Part shown: in pieces, positions 26,232-35,659 of the stretch | How positions within the stretch are numbered: position 1 is the first letter of the stretch | How the letters are laid out: every line of letters starts with the position of its first letter | Source of the DNA: Sphingobacterium sp. | GTDB taxonomy: Bacteria; Bacteroidota; Bacteroidia; Sphingobacteriales; Sphingobacteriaceae | Assembly: GCA_031277685.1 (NCBI GenBank) | Contig: JAITLV010000121.1 | Span: forward strand, 62,001 to 126,000 | Reading direction: 5' to 3' | Length of the DNA: 64,000 nucleotides | Program-made: the position numbers and the translations under genes | The notes under the pieces: generated by a model | What the model was told of the DNA's origin: nothing | Seen by the model: only the letters and a program-made list of their open reading frames with translations | The model's database searches: none

Positions 26232-28955
26232 TTAAAACGCTCCTTCACGGGCACCATACTGTCTCCCCGGTGATAAATAGAATAGTTCTGCCTTAGATTT
26301 CCAACTGGTCGTATGATTCCCCTTAAGGATATTTATATTAAAGCTACTATTTTTTGATGGATTTTTCACATTCCAAAATCCATCTCTCAACCCGACAACG
26401 GTAACCTCATATTCTTGATCAGCAGGCACAGCAATTTCAATCGCCTGATCAAGATATCGGTCCGGCTTAGTCACAACCAGTATACGATCCGCTATGCGGA
26501 CCAAATAATAATTCTCTTTCTCCTCGTACTGCACCTGTAATTTAGCACCTGCATTTTCTGTCATCTGAAAAACTGTCACATAACTCATTCGATCTGCTTT
26601 ACCTTTGGGACCAACACGAATCCTCGTCCCTCTCGCTTCTGGCCAGGGTGATTTTACCTGATACAGATCCCCGAAAACATACGCTGAAGAATCGCCACCG
26701 TGAAGTGTAACCGTTCTCTCATCGGCACGAGGTTTAAACATATCCACATAGGCCACCCCCTTCACTCCCTTAAATTGACTATTCAAAATAAACCCCTCTG
26801 CATTAACAACAGGATTGTTCAAGGTATTAATCTGCCAGTACGGCTGGAAACCACTGTCATTGCTTTTCAATTCATCCAACAACACGATTGCTGCCGGCAC
26901 ATCCTTCCGATTCAAATTCAAAAAGAGAAAGCTTTTTACATAAGACTTTACCTTCGCAGAATAAGCTGCCGTAAGATCAACATTAAAATAACTATACGCA
27001 GGCCGAATAGGATCTGGACCAAATGCTGAAGCCCTGATTTCGCCGGTATGAAACCAGGAATCTCCTAAAACCTCCTGTACAGAGCGCGGGAAGCGCTGAC
27101 TAAAACGTGTACCCCCATCGTTTGTCTTTGTACGGAACAACAGTGGCTCTGCCGGATCACGAACCAAGAGCATACTATGCGCCACTGAGCGCTTATTAAA
27201 ATTGAAATCATAAGGCGAGCCATAGGAAAGATACAGACCAAGATCCCCCACCTGAATACCGTGATGATAAATCTGCAATGCTCCAGCATCCGCATGCTGA
27301 TGATTTCCAAAATGATAACCACCACCTTTTATCTCAGCAACAACATCACCACTCTGCTTTTCCTCGCTCCAACCTGTACGGGCGACCATAGATCCCAAAA
27401 TAGGACCAAAATCTTTCGTCAATGGCAATTTCGAACGATCAAAATCTGCCTTCAGACTGGGATCATTCAACAACAGAAACAGCACCGGATTATCAGGCAA
27501 ACCACCTTGTTTTAAAAACTCAGCCTTAATCATCGCATTTCCGGCATACGCGTAACAAAGCAACATGGTTTGCGGATTCTTCCAATAAAAATCATCACTG
27601 GAATTATATTTGACATTGAACATATCCCCATCACGCAGCATTTTACCATCTGGAGTACGCATGTATAACCAGTAATAAGGCATATTTTTGATATTATCAT
27701 CAAATACCGGATAACCTAACATGCGATAATACAACCAGGCAGCATGCATTTCCCAGCCAAACCGATAACCGCCATAATCGACGCCCTGATTGTGCCGGGA
27801 CGATTGATATTCAAACTTCCGCATAGGCACCAACTGCTCCAGTACGCTATAAGAAACATATTTATAAGGCTCGGGATCTTCATCATATACCGCCAAACTC
27901 CAGGACAACATATCCCGACAGATCTGCGCCTCATTGCCGTGTCCATTAATAATGCTCTCCAGACCGTAAAACGGTGGCCAGCCAACTTCCATATCCATGA
28001 CCAATCGTTTAAAGTCCTTCCGCATACGATCCTTAGTATCTGTATCCATCAGTGGATAACACCAATCGTAAACTAGCGCTCCTGTATAAATCGCCCTGCC
28101 CAATTCCCGTGTAATATCTCCATGCGTCACATTCCCAAACTCCAACACCGACAAATAGCGGGATGCCAGATCCACAGCCTCCCGACCGATACTTTCATCC
28201 TGCGTCATCAGGTAATAAAAAGCTTTTTGCTCAATCACATGCTCCAACTTTTCGTCATAAAACAGTTCCTGCAGACTGTTGGTCATGAAGGGATAAGGTA
28301 TTAAAGCCGAGTTTTTCACTTTAATCCAAGCTGAACTATGCTCTTCCGACAAAAGCCGCTTGCGGACAATAGGCAAACTTTCCGTGTTCACCCATAACCT
28401 TGGCCTTTCCTTTGATGGCACAACAGCGGGTTGATAATGCTCCGCTGCAACAGGCGCAGTTGGAGCGACATAAGGTTTGATACGCAAACCCTGCAAGATT
28501 AAATTGGCAGGGAGCCAGATCTTTAATTTTTCTGTAGTCCCCTGTAACTCAAATTTCCCCAACTCTTGGCGCCCACCTTTAAGTTTATCATAGACGGTAC
28601 GTTTTGTCACCCGCTGTTCACCCCATTGAAAATAGGCTACTGTTGTCAGCAAGCCGCTTTTATCCGTTTGTATTAATCGTTCAAGGTCTTTAGGCTGGGC
28701 TTCCGACTCCAGCACATACCAACCTGCCTGCGGCACCTGGACCGTGACATCAATATCTGCCAAACGATCGGGATATCCCGCGACGGGAGTAGTCCTCAAA
28801 ACTACCCCACGTTCCTTCTGACCACTCATCTTTTCAAGTACAACCGTTTTTTTATTAAAGCTCCCCTGACTCAAATTGATCAATATCCCTTCCTGTTGCG
28901 CCTGAGCAGTCAAGGTCAACAGCAAGCCAAAAAACAACGAAACATATCTTTTCAT
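26232..28955 (-). CDS. heparinase II/III-family polysaccharide lyase
   Basis: I start at 28955 (MKRYVSLFFGLLLTLTAQAQ, a signal peptide); an ATG at 28970 adds five residues. The 907-residue exported protein has an N-terminal beta domain (to about 150), an alpha/alpha toroid, and a beta-sandwich carrying GGGYHFGNHQHADAGALQIYHHG. Candidate catalytic or metal residues are His339 (NGHGNE), Tyr394/Tyr397 (DYGGYRF) and His552/His554, in the order known for heparinase II (His, Tyr, His). Such lyases cut acidic polysaccharides by beta-elimination. It is last in the SusC-SusD-lyase operon. The glycan is unknown; its size exceeds classic HepII (about 770). Confidence 0.85.
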   Translation of the reverse strand: MKRYVSLFFGLLLTLTAQAQQEGILINLSQGSFNKKTVVLEKMSGQKERGVVLRTTPVAGYPDRLADIDVTVQVPQAGWYVLESEAQPKDLERLIQTDKSGLLTTVAYFQWGEQRVTKRTVYDKLKGGRQELGKFELQGTTEKLKIWLPANLILQGLRIKPYVAPTAPVAAEHYQPAVVPSKERPRLWVNTESLPIVRKRLLSEEHSSAWIKVKNSALIPYPFMTNSLQELFYDEKLEHVIEQKAFYYLMTQDESIGREAVDLASRYLSVLEFGNVTHGDITRELGRAIYTGALVYDWCYPLMDTDTKDRMRKDFKRLVMDMEVGWPPFYGLESIINGHGNEAQICRDMLSWSLAVYDEDPEPYKYVSYSVLEQLVPMRKFEYQSSRHNQGVDYGGYRFGWEMHAAWLYYRMLGYPVFDDNIKNMPYYWLYMRTPDGKMLRDGDMFNVKYNSSDDFYWKNPQTMLLCYAYAGNAMIKAEFLKQGGLPDNPVLFLLLNDPSLKADFDRSKLPLTKDFGPILGSMVARTGWSEEKQSGDVVAEIKGGGYHFGNHQHADAGALQIYHHGIQVGDLGLYLSYGSPYDFNFNKRSVAHSMLLVRDPAEPLLFRTKTNDGGTRFSQRFPRSVQEVLGDSWFHTGEIRASAFGPDPIRPAYSYFNVDLTAAYSAKVKSYVKSFLFLNLNRKDVPAAIVLLDELKSNDSGFQPYWQINTLNNPVVNAEGFILNSQFKGVKGVAYVDMFKPRADERTVTLHGGDSSAYVFGDLYQVKSPWPEARGTRIRVGPKGKADRMSYVTVFQMTENAGAKLQVQYEEKENYYLVRIADRILVVTKPDRYLDQAIEIAVPADQEYEVTVVGLRDGFWNVKNPSKNSSFNINILKGNHTTSWKSKAELFYLSPGRQYGAREGAF

Positions 28956-29011
28956 CAAACTCATTACCAAAAATACAATACAACTATTTAGTTTAACAGC
29001 CAGGAGTATGA

Positions 29012-30628
29012 TTACTCCCAGCCTGGATTCTGTGTCAACTTTGGATTAATATCCCTTTCAGCCTGTGGAATGGGCCACAGATAATAGTGATCCGGAAAAC
29101 CCCGCTGCCTGATCTGCGTCCCATTAAAATCGGTCATCCAGACTTTATCCACGACATCTTTTGCAATCTTCCATCTTCGGATATCTGAGTATCGCTGCCC
29201 TTCACCTGCCAACTCGACCATCCGCTCATGACGTATTTTTTCGCGCATCTGTTCCTTACTCAATGCGGATGGTAGATTAGGCATTTTGGCTCTTGCACGG
29301 ACTGTATTTACCGCATCATACACGGTTTGATCCGGTATTCCCAACGCCTCATTTTTCGCTTCCGCGTACATCAACAATACATCTGCCAAACGAATCAGCG
29401 GAAAATTTTGAGGCATATTATCCTGCAATGTATAGACAGAACCCGTCTCCACAAATTTACGCCATGCATAACTACCATTTGTCCACACAGGCACGTAGGC
29501 ATTTGGATCCGTACTTGCGACAGGAAATTTATACAGATAAGACACCGCTCCACGTCCAACAAAAGTCGACCATGGCACGACAACAGACTGTTGTAACCGA
29601 GAGTCGCGCTTTTCGAATAATTTACGAACCGAAGCCTCGTCTTTCCAGTCCTCTACACTATTTGGATTAAATGGCAGCCCTTTCGCATTGGTATAATTTG
29701 CAAAATCAAAAGCTGTCCCATCCTCCATCTCAAAAGCATTCACCAGCTGAGGTGTAGGTCTCGTCCGTTGTGAACCTGTTGTTGCCCCCCGCGCATTCCC
29801 ATAATTACGATCTGTCGCTATACCATGCCCCTGCTCTGCAATATATTGTACATCAAAAATAACCTCACTGTTGTTATTTCCGGCAACCCGAAACAATGTA
29901 TGGAAATCTGCCAGCAACTTGCGATCGCTTTTATCCATAAGCTCCTTAAAATCTGCTGCGGCTTTCGCGTATTCCTTCGCCCAAAGATGGGCTTTACCAC
30001 GCATCGCCAAAGCTGCCCACTTGGTTACCCGCCCTTTATTTGAAGCATCATAAGTATCCGGCAATGACTCATAAGCATCGGTCATATCTTTCACGATAAA
30101 CTCATACACCTCTTTTTCTGTATTCCGAGGCTCATAAGATTCATCCACATTAATAGGTGTTTGGTACAAAGGTACTCCACCAAAATAATCCCATAGTTTA
30201 AAATAAAAGTATCCCCTAAAAAACTTCGCTTCACCAATACTTCTTTTTTTCACGACTTCACTCATGGTGATGGCAGGAATATTTTTTAATGCCGTATTGG
30301 CCCGATACACGCCCTTAAAAAATATACCCCATGAGGTAAGGTAAAAACCTGCGTTGGCCGGAAAAACACCAGTTGTCAACCCCGTGGCAAAAGACTGATA
30401 GGATATATCCGTAAAATCATCCATCATACCATAGATTACAATACTATTCGTAAATTCCCTATTAGCATGATACAGGGTATTGACACCCATCACAGCATCC
30501 TGCTCCGATTTCCAAAAACTATCTTCCGACAGACCTACCAAGGAATTTCGATCCAAAAAATCACTGCAGGAACTTAGTAGAGCAAGCGCAAGTGAAGCAA
30601 TTATTATTTTATTAAATTTCTTAATCAT
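29012..30628 (-). CDS. SusD-like outer-membrane glycan-binding lipoprotein
   Basis: The chosen start at 30628 gives MIKKFNKIIIASLALALLSSC, a lipoprotein signal with Cys21; the longer frame from 30670 has no signal. The 538-residue protein has the SusD/RagB features: SEDSFWKSEQDAVMGVNTLY, IGEAKFFRGYFYFKLWDYFGGVPLY, the NTVRARAKMP helix, RHERMVELAGEGQRYSDIRRW, and the end WPIPQAERDINPKLTQNPGW. It binds oligosaccharide at the surface with the SusC partner 11 bases upstream. It belongs to the GntR-controlled region. Confidence 0.95.
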   Translation of the reverse strand: MIKKFNKIIIASLALALLSSCSDFLDRNSLVGLSEDSFWKSEQDAVMGVNTLYHANREFTNSIVIYGMMDDFTDISYQSFATGLTTGVFPANAGFYLTSWGIFFKGVYRANTALKNIPAITMSEVVKKRSIGEAKFFRGYFYFKLWDYFGGVPLYQTPINVDESYEPRNTEKEVYEFIVKDMTDAYESLPDTYDASNKGRVTKWAALAMRGKAHLWAKEYAKAAADFKELMDKSDRKLLADFHTLFRVAGNNNSEVIFDVQYIAEQGHGIATDRNYGNARGATTGSQRTRPTPQLVNAFEMEDGTAFDFANYTNAKGLPFNPNSVEDWKDEASVRKLFEKRDSRLQQSVVVPWSTFVGRGAVSYLYKFPVASTDPNAYVPVWTNGSYAWRKFVETGSVYTLQDNMPQNFPLIRLADVLLMYAEAKNEALGIPDQTVYDAVNTVRARAKMPNLPSALSKEQMREKIRHERMVELAGEGQRYSDIRRWKIAKDVVDKVWMTDFNGTQIRQRGFPDHYYLWPIPQAERDINPKLTQNPGWE

Positions 30629-30639
30629 GGCTTTTCGTC

Positions 30640-33600
30640 TTAAAATGTTACATTTAAACCAACTACCCATTGTTTCATTAAAGGATAGGAGACACTGGCA
30701 TTCTCCGGATTATACCCTTTGAATTTTGTGAATGTGAAGTAATTTTCCAAATTAGCAAATACACGTAATCGGTCTACTTTAAATTTCGCCGAAGCTTCTT
30801 TTGGTAATGCATATCCAAACTGTATCGATTTGATTCTCAAAAATGAGGTATTTTGCAACCAATAATCACTATACACCGTATTTAAAGCACTTCCCGAGGT
30901 ACGAAGACGCGGGTATTCCGTGGAATGGTTTTCCGGCGTCCAACGATTTAAGATTTCTGCGTTCTGCAAGAATCCCTCATTAATATTAAAGGTGTTAAAA
31001 CCATCGTTCCCCCAATACTGCTTCACACCACTCACACCATGTGCCACGACATTCAGATCAAAACCTTTATAACCCGCACTCAGATTTAGACCATAGGTAA
31101 CTTTGGGCAATCCAGAATAATTCTTAACCACCCGATCCTCTTCATTGAATACCTTATCACCATTAACATCTTTATACAGCATATCTCCGGGCTTAGGCTC
31201 CCCACCCACATATGTACCAAAGGTATAACCGTCCGCCTTCAGCTGGTCAACTTCACTTTGATCCTGTATAATACGATCAAATTCAAGCATATAGAAACTA
31301 TTAAAAGGTTTCCCTTCCATTGTAATATAACTCTCATTAATCGATCTATTTCCATTGAACTTGAGTACCTTATTATTCAGGAACGATATATTCCCATTCA
31401 ATCCATAAGACCAGTCAGTCCCTATTTTCCCAAAATAGCCGACCTGAAGATCGACTCCCCGATTGCGCATCTCAGCAATGTTCTGCCAGGGTGGCGAGAA
31501 GTTCCCCATAACCATCGGAATAGGAATCTTCGTCAGGATATCACTTGTATTACGATCAAAATATTCTGCACTAAAGGTCAACCTATTATTTAATAAAGCG
31601 AGATCCAATCCGATATTGGATATTGTTGTCGTTTCCCATTTTATTTTACTGTTTGCAATTTCCTTAGGTGCCACCCCTTGCTTTAACTGCCCACCAAATG
31701 GATACAAATAGGATCCGTACACCACCTGATACGTATAATCCCCTATCCGATTATTCCCCAATCTTCCCCACGAACCACGAATTTTAACCTCATCAAATAC
31801 AGCCTTCAAGGGTTGTGCAAACTCTTCTTCGGTTACCCGCCAACCTGCTGAAAAGGATGGAAAAAATCCCCAGCGATTCTGTTTGGCAAATCTAGACGAG
31901 CCATCATAGCGCGCATTTGCCTCAAATAAATATTTACCCTTGAAATCATAATTCAAACGGCCAAAATAAGACTGTAGGGCATCATCTGTACCTGAACCAT
32001 TGATCGCTTCAAGATTTGCGCCCGCGTCCAAAATATAAATTGCGTCATCACCCAATATGTCGTTCTTTTTTGCATCAAATTTATCCATCCGGTTATACTG
32101 TTGATCAAATCCGACAAGTACGGCCAAATGATGATGCGTTGCGATAGTCTCTCGGTAACGCAATAAAGTATTCAATACTGTTGTATAATTGCGAATGCTA
32201 CCATTAAACAAACTGCTCACACTTGGCTTTTTCTGATACTCTAATCCAGTTTGCAAATTCCATAGTGAATAAGGCCGCACGTACTCCCAATTTCGGTTGT
32301 TATTATAATTAAAACCAAAACTACTTTCCCACTCCAAGTTTTCCATAAAATTCACGATACTGAAAAATTTCAGCCCCAATTTTTGCCGCTCGTAGTCTCC
32401 ACGGATATTATCCACATAAGCTCTCGGGTTGGCCCCTTGTGGTAAGCCTGGAAACATCTCCCCACCATACCGTCCATCCTCAAATTGTGGTATCACCCCA
32501 GGGGTGGTATTGCGGATCGCACTGAAAAAGCTATTGACATCCAATGGCTCCCGATTTGACCAAGTACCAAACACATTTCCACCCAGGGTCAATATATTTT
32601 TGATCTTCGTATCCGCATTTATCCGAAAATCATATTTTTTGTACCCGGAATTATCCACAATCCCCTTATTATCCAGAAAACCAAGTGACATTGCAAAATT
32701 CCCTTTTTTACCCCCTCCGCGAACAGACAACGTATGCTCAGTAAGCGCTGAGGTATTTAGCATCTCTTTGTACCAATCTGTATTGGGATAAAGCGGGTTA
32801 CCGGCTGCAGATTCCTTTCGCCAGGTATCAATTAATTCGGCACTATACTTTTCTCGGCCTTCCGACTCATTAACCAACTCCATATGCGTTGCCATATCAC
32901 TTATAAAATCGATATTTTTAGCCGCTTGTTGCCGCCCGAAATACCCATTGTAAGTCACCGTAAAATCCTCGCCTTTCCCGCGTTTGGTCGTTACTAAAAT
33001 AACACCGTTTGCCGCGCGGGAACCATATATCGCGGCTGAGGACGCATCTTTCAATACCGAAACACTCTCTACATCGTTAGGGTTAACATCATTCAACGCA
33101 CCAGGCACCCCGTCTATTACAACCAAAGGAGAAGCATCATTCATTGTTCCCTTGCCACGGATTAACAAATCAAATCCTTCAGCACCGGGACTACCCGAAG
33201 TCTGCGCAATACTAAGTCCAGAAGCCTTACCCACCAATGCAGAAGCTAAGTTCATATTTGGACGACTCACAGTTGACTCATCAAACTTAACACTCGAAAC
33301 GGAGCCCGTAAGATTCTCTTTCTTTTGCTTACCATAACCAACAACAACAACTTCATCAAGCGCACTTTCATTGACCTCAAGCACCAAAGCTTGTGCGTCC
33401 TGAGCCAACACTACCTTTGTACTAAAACCGATCAAACGAAACTGTAGCTGATCTGAAGCAGATCCACTCAGTTTGAACCGCCCCTCCTGATCTGTCACAG
33501 CCACCGCTGAGTTTTTGAGATTACGTATTTCGACTCCCGCCAAAGGTCGGCCTTTGACGTCCCGTACTTGCCCAATGATCAGTTGTTGAAAATTTACTGC

Positions 33601-33756
33601 GCCTCCAGCCGAACGAAAAACATGCTGAATAGGGATCTTTTCCTGGTGTGGAAAAGATGGAACAGCGGCGAATGCAGCCATTGAAATAAACGGCAATCCG
33701 ACCAGAAGACAGTTCCTGTTTATCACATCCCGGATTTTAATCTGTTTTAGTATCAT
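30640..33756 (-). CDS. SusC-like TonB-dependent outer-membrane transporter
   Basis: A 1038-residue SusC/RagA transporter. After a signal region it has a carboxypeptidase-D-like regulatory domain (QVRDVKGRPLAGVEIRNL), a TonB box region (DEVVVVGYGKQKKENLTGSVSSV), the plug (IDGVPGALNDVNPNDVESVSVLKDASSAAIYGSRAANGVILVTTKRG) and a 22-strand barrel ending FKGYNPENASVSYPLMKQWVVGLNVTF. It imports oligosaccharides with the SusD-like lipoprotein. It is the first gene of its operon; paired operators lie within 150 bases upstream. Confidence 0.96.
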   Translation of the reverse strand: MILKQIKIRDVINRNCLLVGLPFISMAAFAAVPSFPHQEKIPIQHVFRSAGGAVNFQQLIIGQVRDVKGRPLAGVEIRNLKNSAVAVTDQEGRFKLSGSASDQLQFRLIGFSTKVVLAQDAQALVLEVNESALDEVVVVGYGKQKKENLTGSVSSVKFDESTVSRPNMNLASALVGKASGLSIAQTSGSPGAEGFDLLIRGKGTMNDASPLVVIDGVPGALNDVNPNDVESVSVLKDASSAAIYGSRAANGVILVTTKRGKGEDFTVTYNGYFGRQQAAKNIDFISDMATHMELVNESEGREKYSAELIDTWRKESAAGNPLYPNTDWYKEMLNTSALTEHTLSVRGGGKKGNFAMSLGFLDNKGIVDNSGYKKYDFRINADTKIKNILTLGGNVFGTWSNREPLDVNSFFSAIRNTTPGVIPQFEDGRYGGEMFPGLPQGANPRAYVDNIRGDYERQKLGLKFFSIVNFMENLEWESSFGFNYNNNRNWEYVRPYSLWNLQTGLEYQKKPSVSSLFNGSIRNYTTVLNTLLRYRETIATHHHLAVLVGFDQQYNRMDKFDAKKNDILGDDAIYILDAGANLEAINGSGTDDALQSYFGRLNYDFKGKYLFEANARYDGSSRFAKQNRWGFFPSFSAGWRVTEEEFAQPLKAVFDEVKIRGSWGRLGNNRIGDYTYQVVYGSYLYPFGGQLKQGVAPKEIANSKIKWETTTISNIGLDLALLNNRLTFSAEYFDRNTSDILTKIPIPMVMGNFSPPWQNIAEMRNRGVDLQVGYFGKIGTDWSYGLNGNISFLNNKVLKFNGNRSINESYITMEGKPFNSFYMLEFDRIIQDQSEVDQLKADGYTFGTYVGGEPKPGDMLYKDVNGDKVFNEEDRVVKNYSGLPKVTYGLNLSAGYKGFDLNVVAHGVSGVKQYWGNDGFNTFNINEGFLQNAEILNRWTPENHSTEYPRLRTSGSALNTVYSDYWLQNTSFLRIKSIQFGYALPKEASAKFKVDRLRVFANLENYFTFTKFKGYNPENASVSYPLMKQWVVGLNVTF

Positions 33757-33878
33757 GAATACTCAGGTTAAAGTGGTTAAATAAATGATTTATAAGCTCT
33801 TTAGTTTATTGGCATTTTTAAGGATGGTCTTTATTGTCGAAAATTCACAACGATACCAACCCTCTACTTTATCATAGT

Positions 33879-33909
33879 GAATACAATAATATATATTTTT
33901 TGTATACAA
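33879..33909 (-). promoter_or_regulatory. paired GntR operator upstream of SusC (minus strand)
   Basis: TTGTATACAA (33900-33909) with core 33902-33907 and a degenerate core GAATAC (33879-33884) lie 23 bp apart. On the minus strand the second core is preceded by TATTATTG, a 7/8 match to the -7 element TAnnTTTG, so binding would overlap the promoter of the SusC-SusD-lyase operon. Confidence 0.68.
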
Positions 33910-34031
33910 TTCAATATTTTTTTTACTTTTTTACAAATACTTCTTACTTACAATCATAAATTAACTCGGTTAAATCATAATTAAAATAAACAACATCGAC
34001 AACTAAATCGTATTTAGCAAGAGGTATCTAA

Positions 34032-34067
34032 TAATTTTGTATACAAATTACATTATTTTTTGTATAT
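34032..34067 (+). promoter_or_regulatory. paired GntR operator and promoter of the PQQ-dehydrogenase operon
   Basis: The perfect palindrome TTTGTATACAAA (34036-34047; core 34039-34044) and a second core GTATAT (34062-34067) lie 23 bp apart. TAATTTTG (34032-34039) is a full -7 element that overlaps the first core. The start codon follows at 34132. No clear -33 TTTG is seen. Confidence 0.7.
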
Positions 34068-34131
34068 TTATTTTTAATAATCTAATTTTGACATAACCAG
34101 ATAAATCAAAAGAATAACCATTGAACCAACA

Positions 34132-35655
34132 ATGAAAAAAAGAAATAACAATGTTTGGCTATGGGTATTGGTGCCCCTCCTCTACGCTTGTTCTACCCAA
34201 GACGAAAAGGAAACAACAATAATCAATAGCGTCCAATTGGAACACAGCATACTTTCAGTCTCAAAAGAAGCGGCCGGCCTACAGGTTCCCTGGGACTTAC
34301 AATACGACCATATAAATCACGCAATCTTATTTTCAGAAATTGGAGGCAGCATCCGTAGACTGGATATCCGAACCAAAAATGTCATCTTGGTGGATAGTTT
34401 AAAGGACGTCTATCATCAACGTACATTGGGTTTGTTAGGTATGTCATTGTACCAACCTGAACACGAACAGGCTTACCTCTATCTTTCATATACCAGTAAA
34501 AGCGATAGCCTTATTTTTTCCAATCTGTATCGCTATGATTATAGCCTGGAAGGCAATTTATCCAACCCAAAACTCCTGCTTCAAATACCGGGGAATACTG
34601 GGCATAACGGTTCACGGGTTATTGTATCAACAGACAAAAAAGTATACTGGGCAACAGGAGATGCCGCAAGTGATACCTTTGCCCAGGACAGCAGTTCATT
34701 AAACGGAAAGATCCTGCGATTAAACTTAGATGGTACAATTCCAGCAGACAATCCCATCACAAACAGTTATGTTTATGCCTGGGGCTTCCGGAATATGCAA
34801 GGGCTGACGCATAACGCCAATGGTACTATCTATACCTCCGAGCATGGAGATGCCATAGAAGATGAAATCAACCTGATCCAACCGCTTAAAAATTATGGCT
34901 GGCCCCAAATTGAGGGCATGATTGATACCGAAAAAGAAAAAGCAATTGCTAAACTATCCGCTCGACAAGAACCCATTAAATCCTGGACCCCTGTTGTGGC
35001 GCCATCAGGAATGGCTTACTATGGCAACCATAATATCCCCGAGTGGAAAAACAGCCTGATTTTAGCCACTTTAAAAAACCAGTCCCTACGTATCCTGAAA
35101 TTATCAGCCGATGGCAAAAAAATAACAGATGAAAACGTTCTATTCAAAGACCAGTTCGGCCGCCTACGATCCGTATTGGTTGTCCCCAATGGCGATATCT
35201 ATTTCTGTTCGAGCAATAGGGACTGGAATCCGCAAAAAGGATTTCCAAAACCGGATGATGATGTCATTTACCGGCTTCGCCTCTCGACTAAAGCGACTGC
35301 CCCTATCATTAAACCGGAAGCTTCAATCAGTGTAGTTCCCACCGTAAAAAACGGCCAGACATTGTATGATGCCTATTGTGCATCTTGCCATAAATCCGAC
35401 GGTAAGGGACTGAAGAATACCTTCCCATCATTGGCGCAATCGGAATCAGTCAATGGTGAGCACAAAACGCTATTGAAACTGCTTTTAAATGGTCTCAGCG
35501 GTCAGGAAATTAAAGGCATCAAATATGAAGGTGCCATGCCGGCTTTCTCTTTTCTTAAAGATGAGGAAGTCATTGAAATTGCGAATTACATCAGAACACA
35601 TTTTGGAAATAATGCTTCTACAATTAACCAACAAAACTTAACCTCCTTACGCTAA
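34132..35655 (+). CDS. PQQ-dependent sugar dehydrogenase fused to cytochrome c
   Basis: A 507-residue lipoprotein (signal MKKRNNNVWLWVLVPLLYAC, Cys20). Residues about 40-385 form a sorbosone/soluble-glucose-dehydrogenase-type propeller: the base His in GNTGHNGSRV, the Arg in YAWGFRNMQGL, SEHGDAIEDEIN and NYGWPQIEG. Residues about 400-495 are a class I cytochrome c with C416-x-x-C419-H420 (YCASCHK) and an axial Met in GAMPAF. It would oxidise a sugar to its lactone in the periplasm and pass electrons to the fused haem. It is first in a six-gene operon, 4 bases before the Nramp-like gene. The exact sugar is unknown. Confidence 0.88.
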   Translation: MKKRNNNVWLWVLVPLLYACSTQDEKETTIINSVQLEHSILSVSKEAAGLQVPWDLQYDHINHAILFSEIGGSIRRLDIRTKNVILVDSLKDVYHQRTLGLLGMSLYQPEHEQAYLYLSYTSKSDSLIFSNLYRYDYSLEGNLSNPKLLLQIPGNTGHNGSRVIVSTDKKVYWATGDAASDTFAQDSSSLNGKILRLNLDGTIPADNPITNSYVYAWGFRNMQGLTHNANGTIYTSEHGDAIEDEINLIQPLKNYGWPQIEGMIDTEKEKAIAKLSARQEPIKSWTPVVAPSGMAYYGNHNIPEWKNSLILATLKNQSLRILKLSADGKKITDENVLFKDQFGRLRSVLVVPNGDIYFCSSNRDWNPQKGFPKPDDDVIYRLRLSTKATAPIIKPEASISVVPTVKNGQTLYDAYCASCHKSDGKGLKNTFPSLAQSESVNGEHKTLLKLLLNGLSGQEIKGIKYEGAMPAFSFLKDEEVIEIANYIRTHFGNNASTINQQNLTSLR

Positions 35656-35659
35656 ATTT

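Larger units (their letters stand above)
33757..34131. other. 375-bp divergent control region between two SusCD-containing operons
   Basis: No open frame is present. The region is very AT-rich, with homopolymer runs, and holds two separate operator pairs described in their own entries, one toward each operon. The rest (33757-33878 and 33910-34031) shows no further motif that I can defend. Confidence 0.7.

Noticed and set aside
29293..29670. Plus-strand open frame of 125 codons
   Set aside because: Antisense to the SusD-like gene; no recognisable protein pattern.
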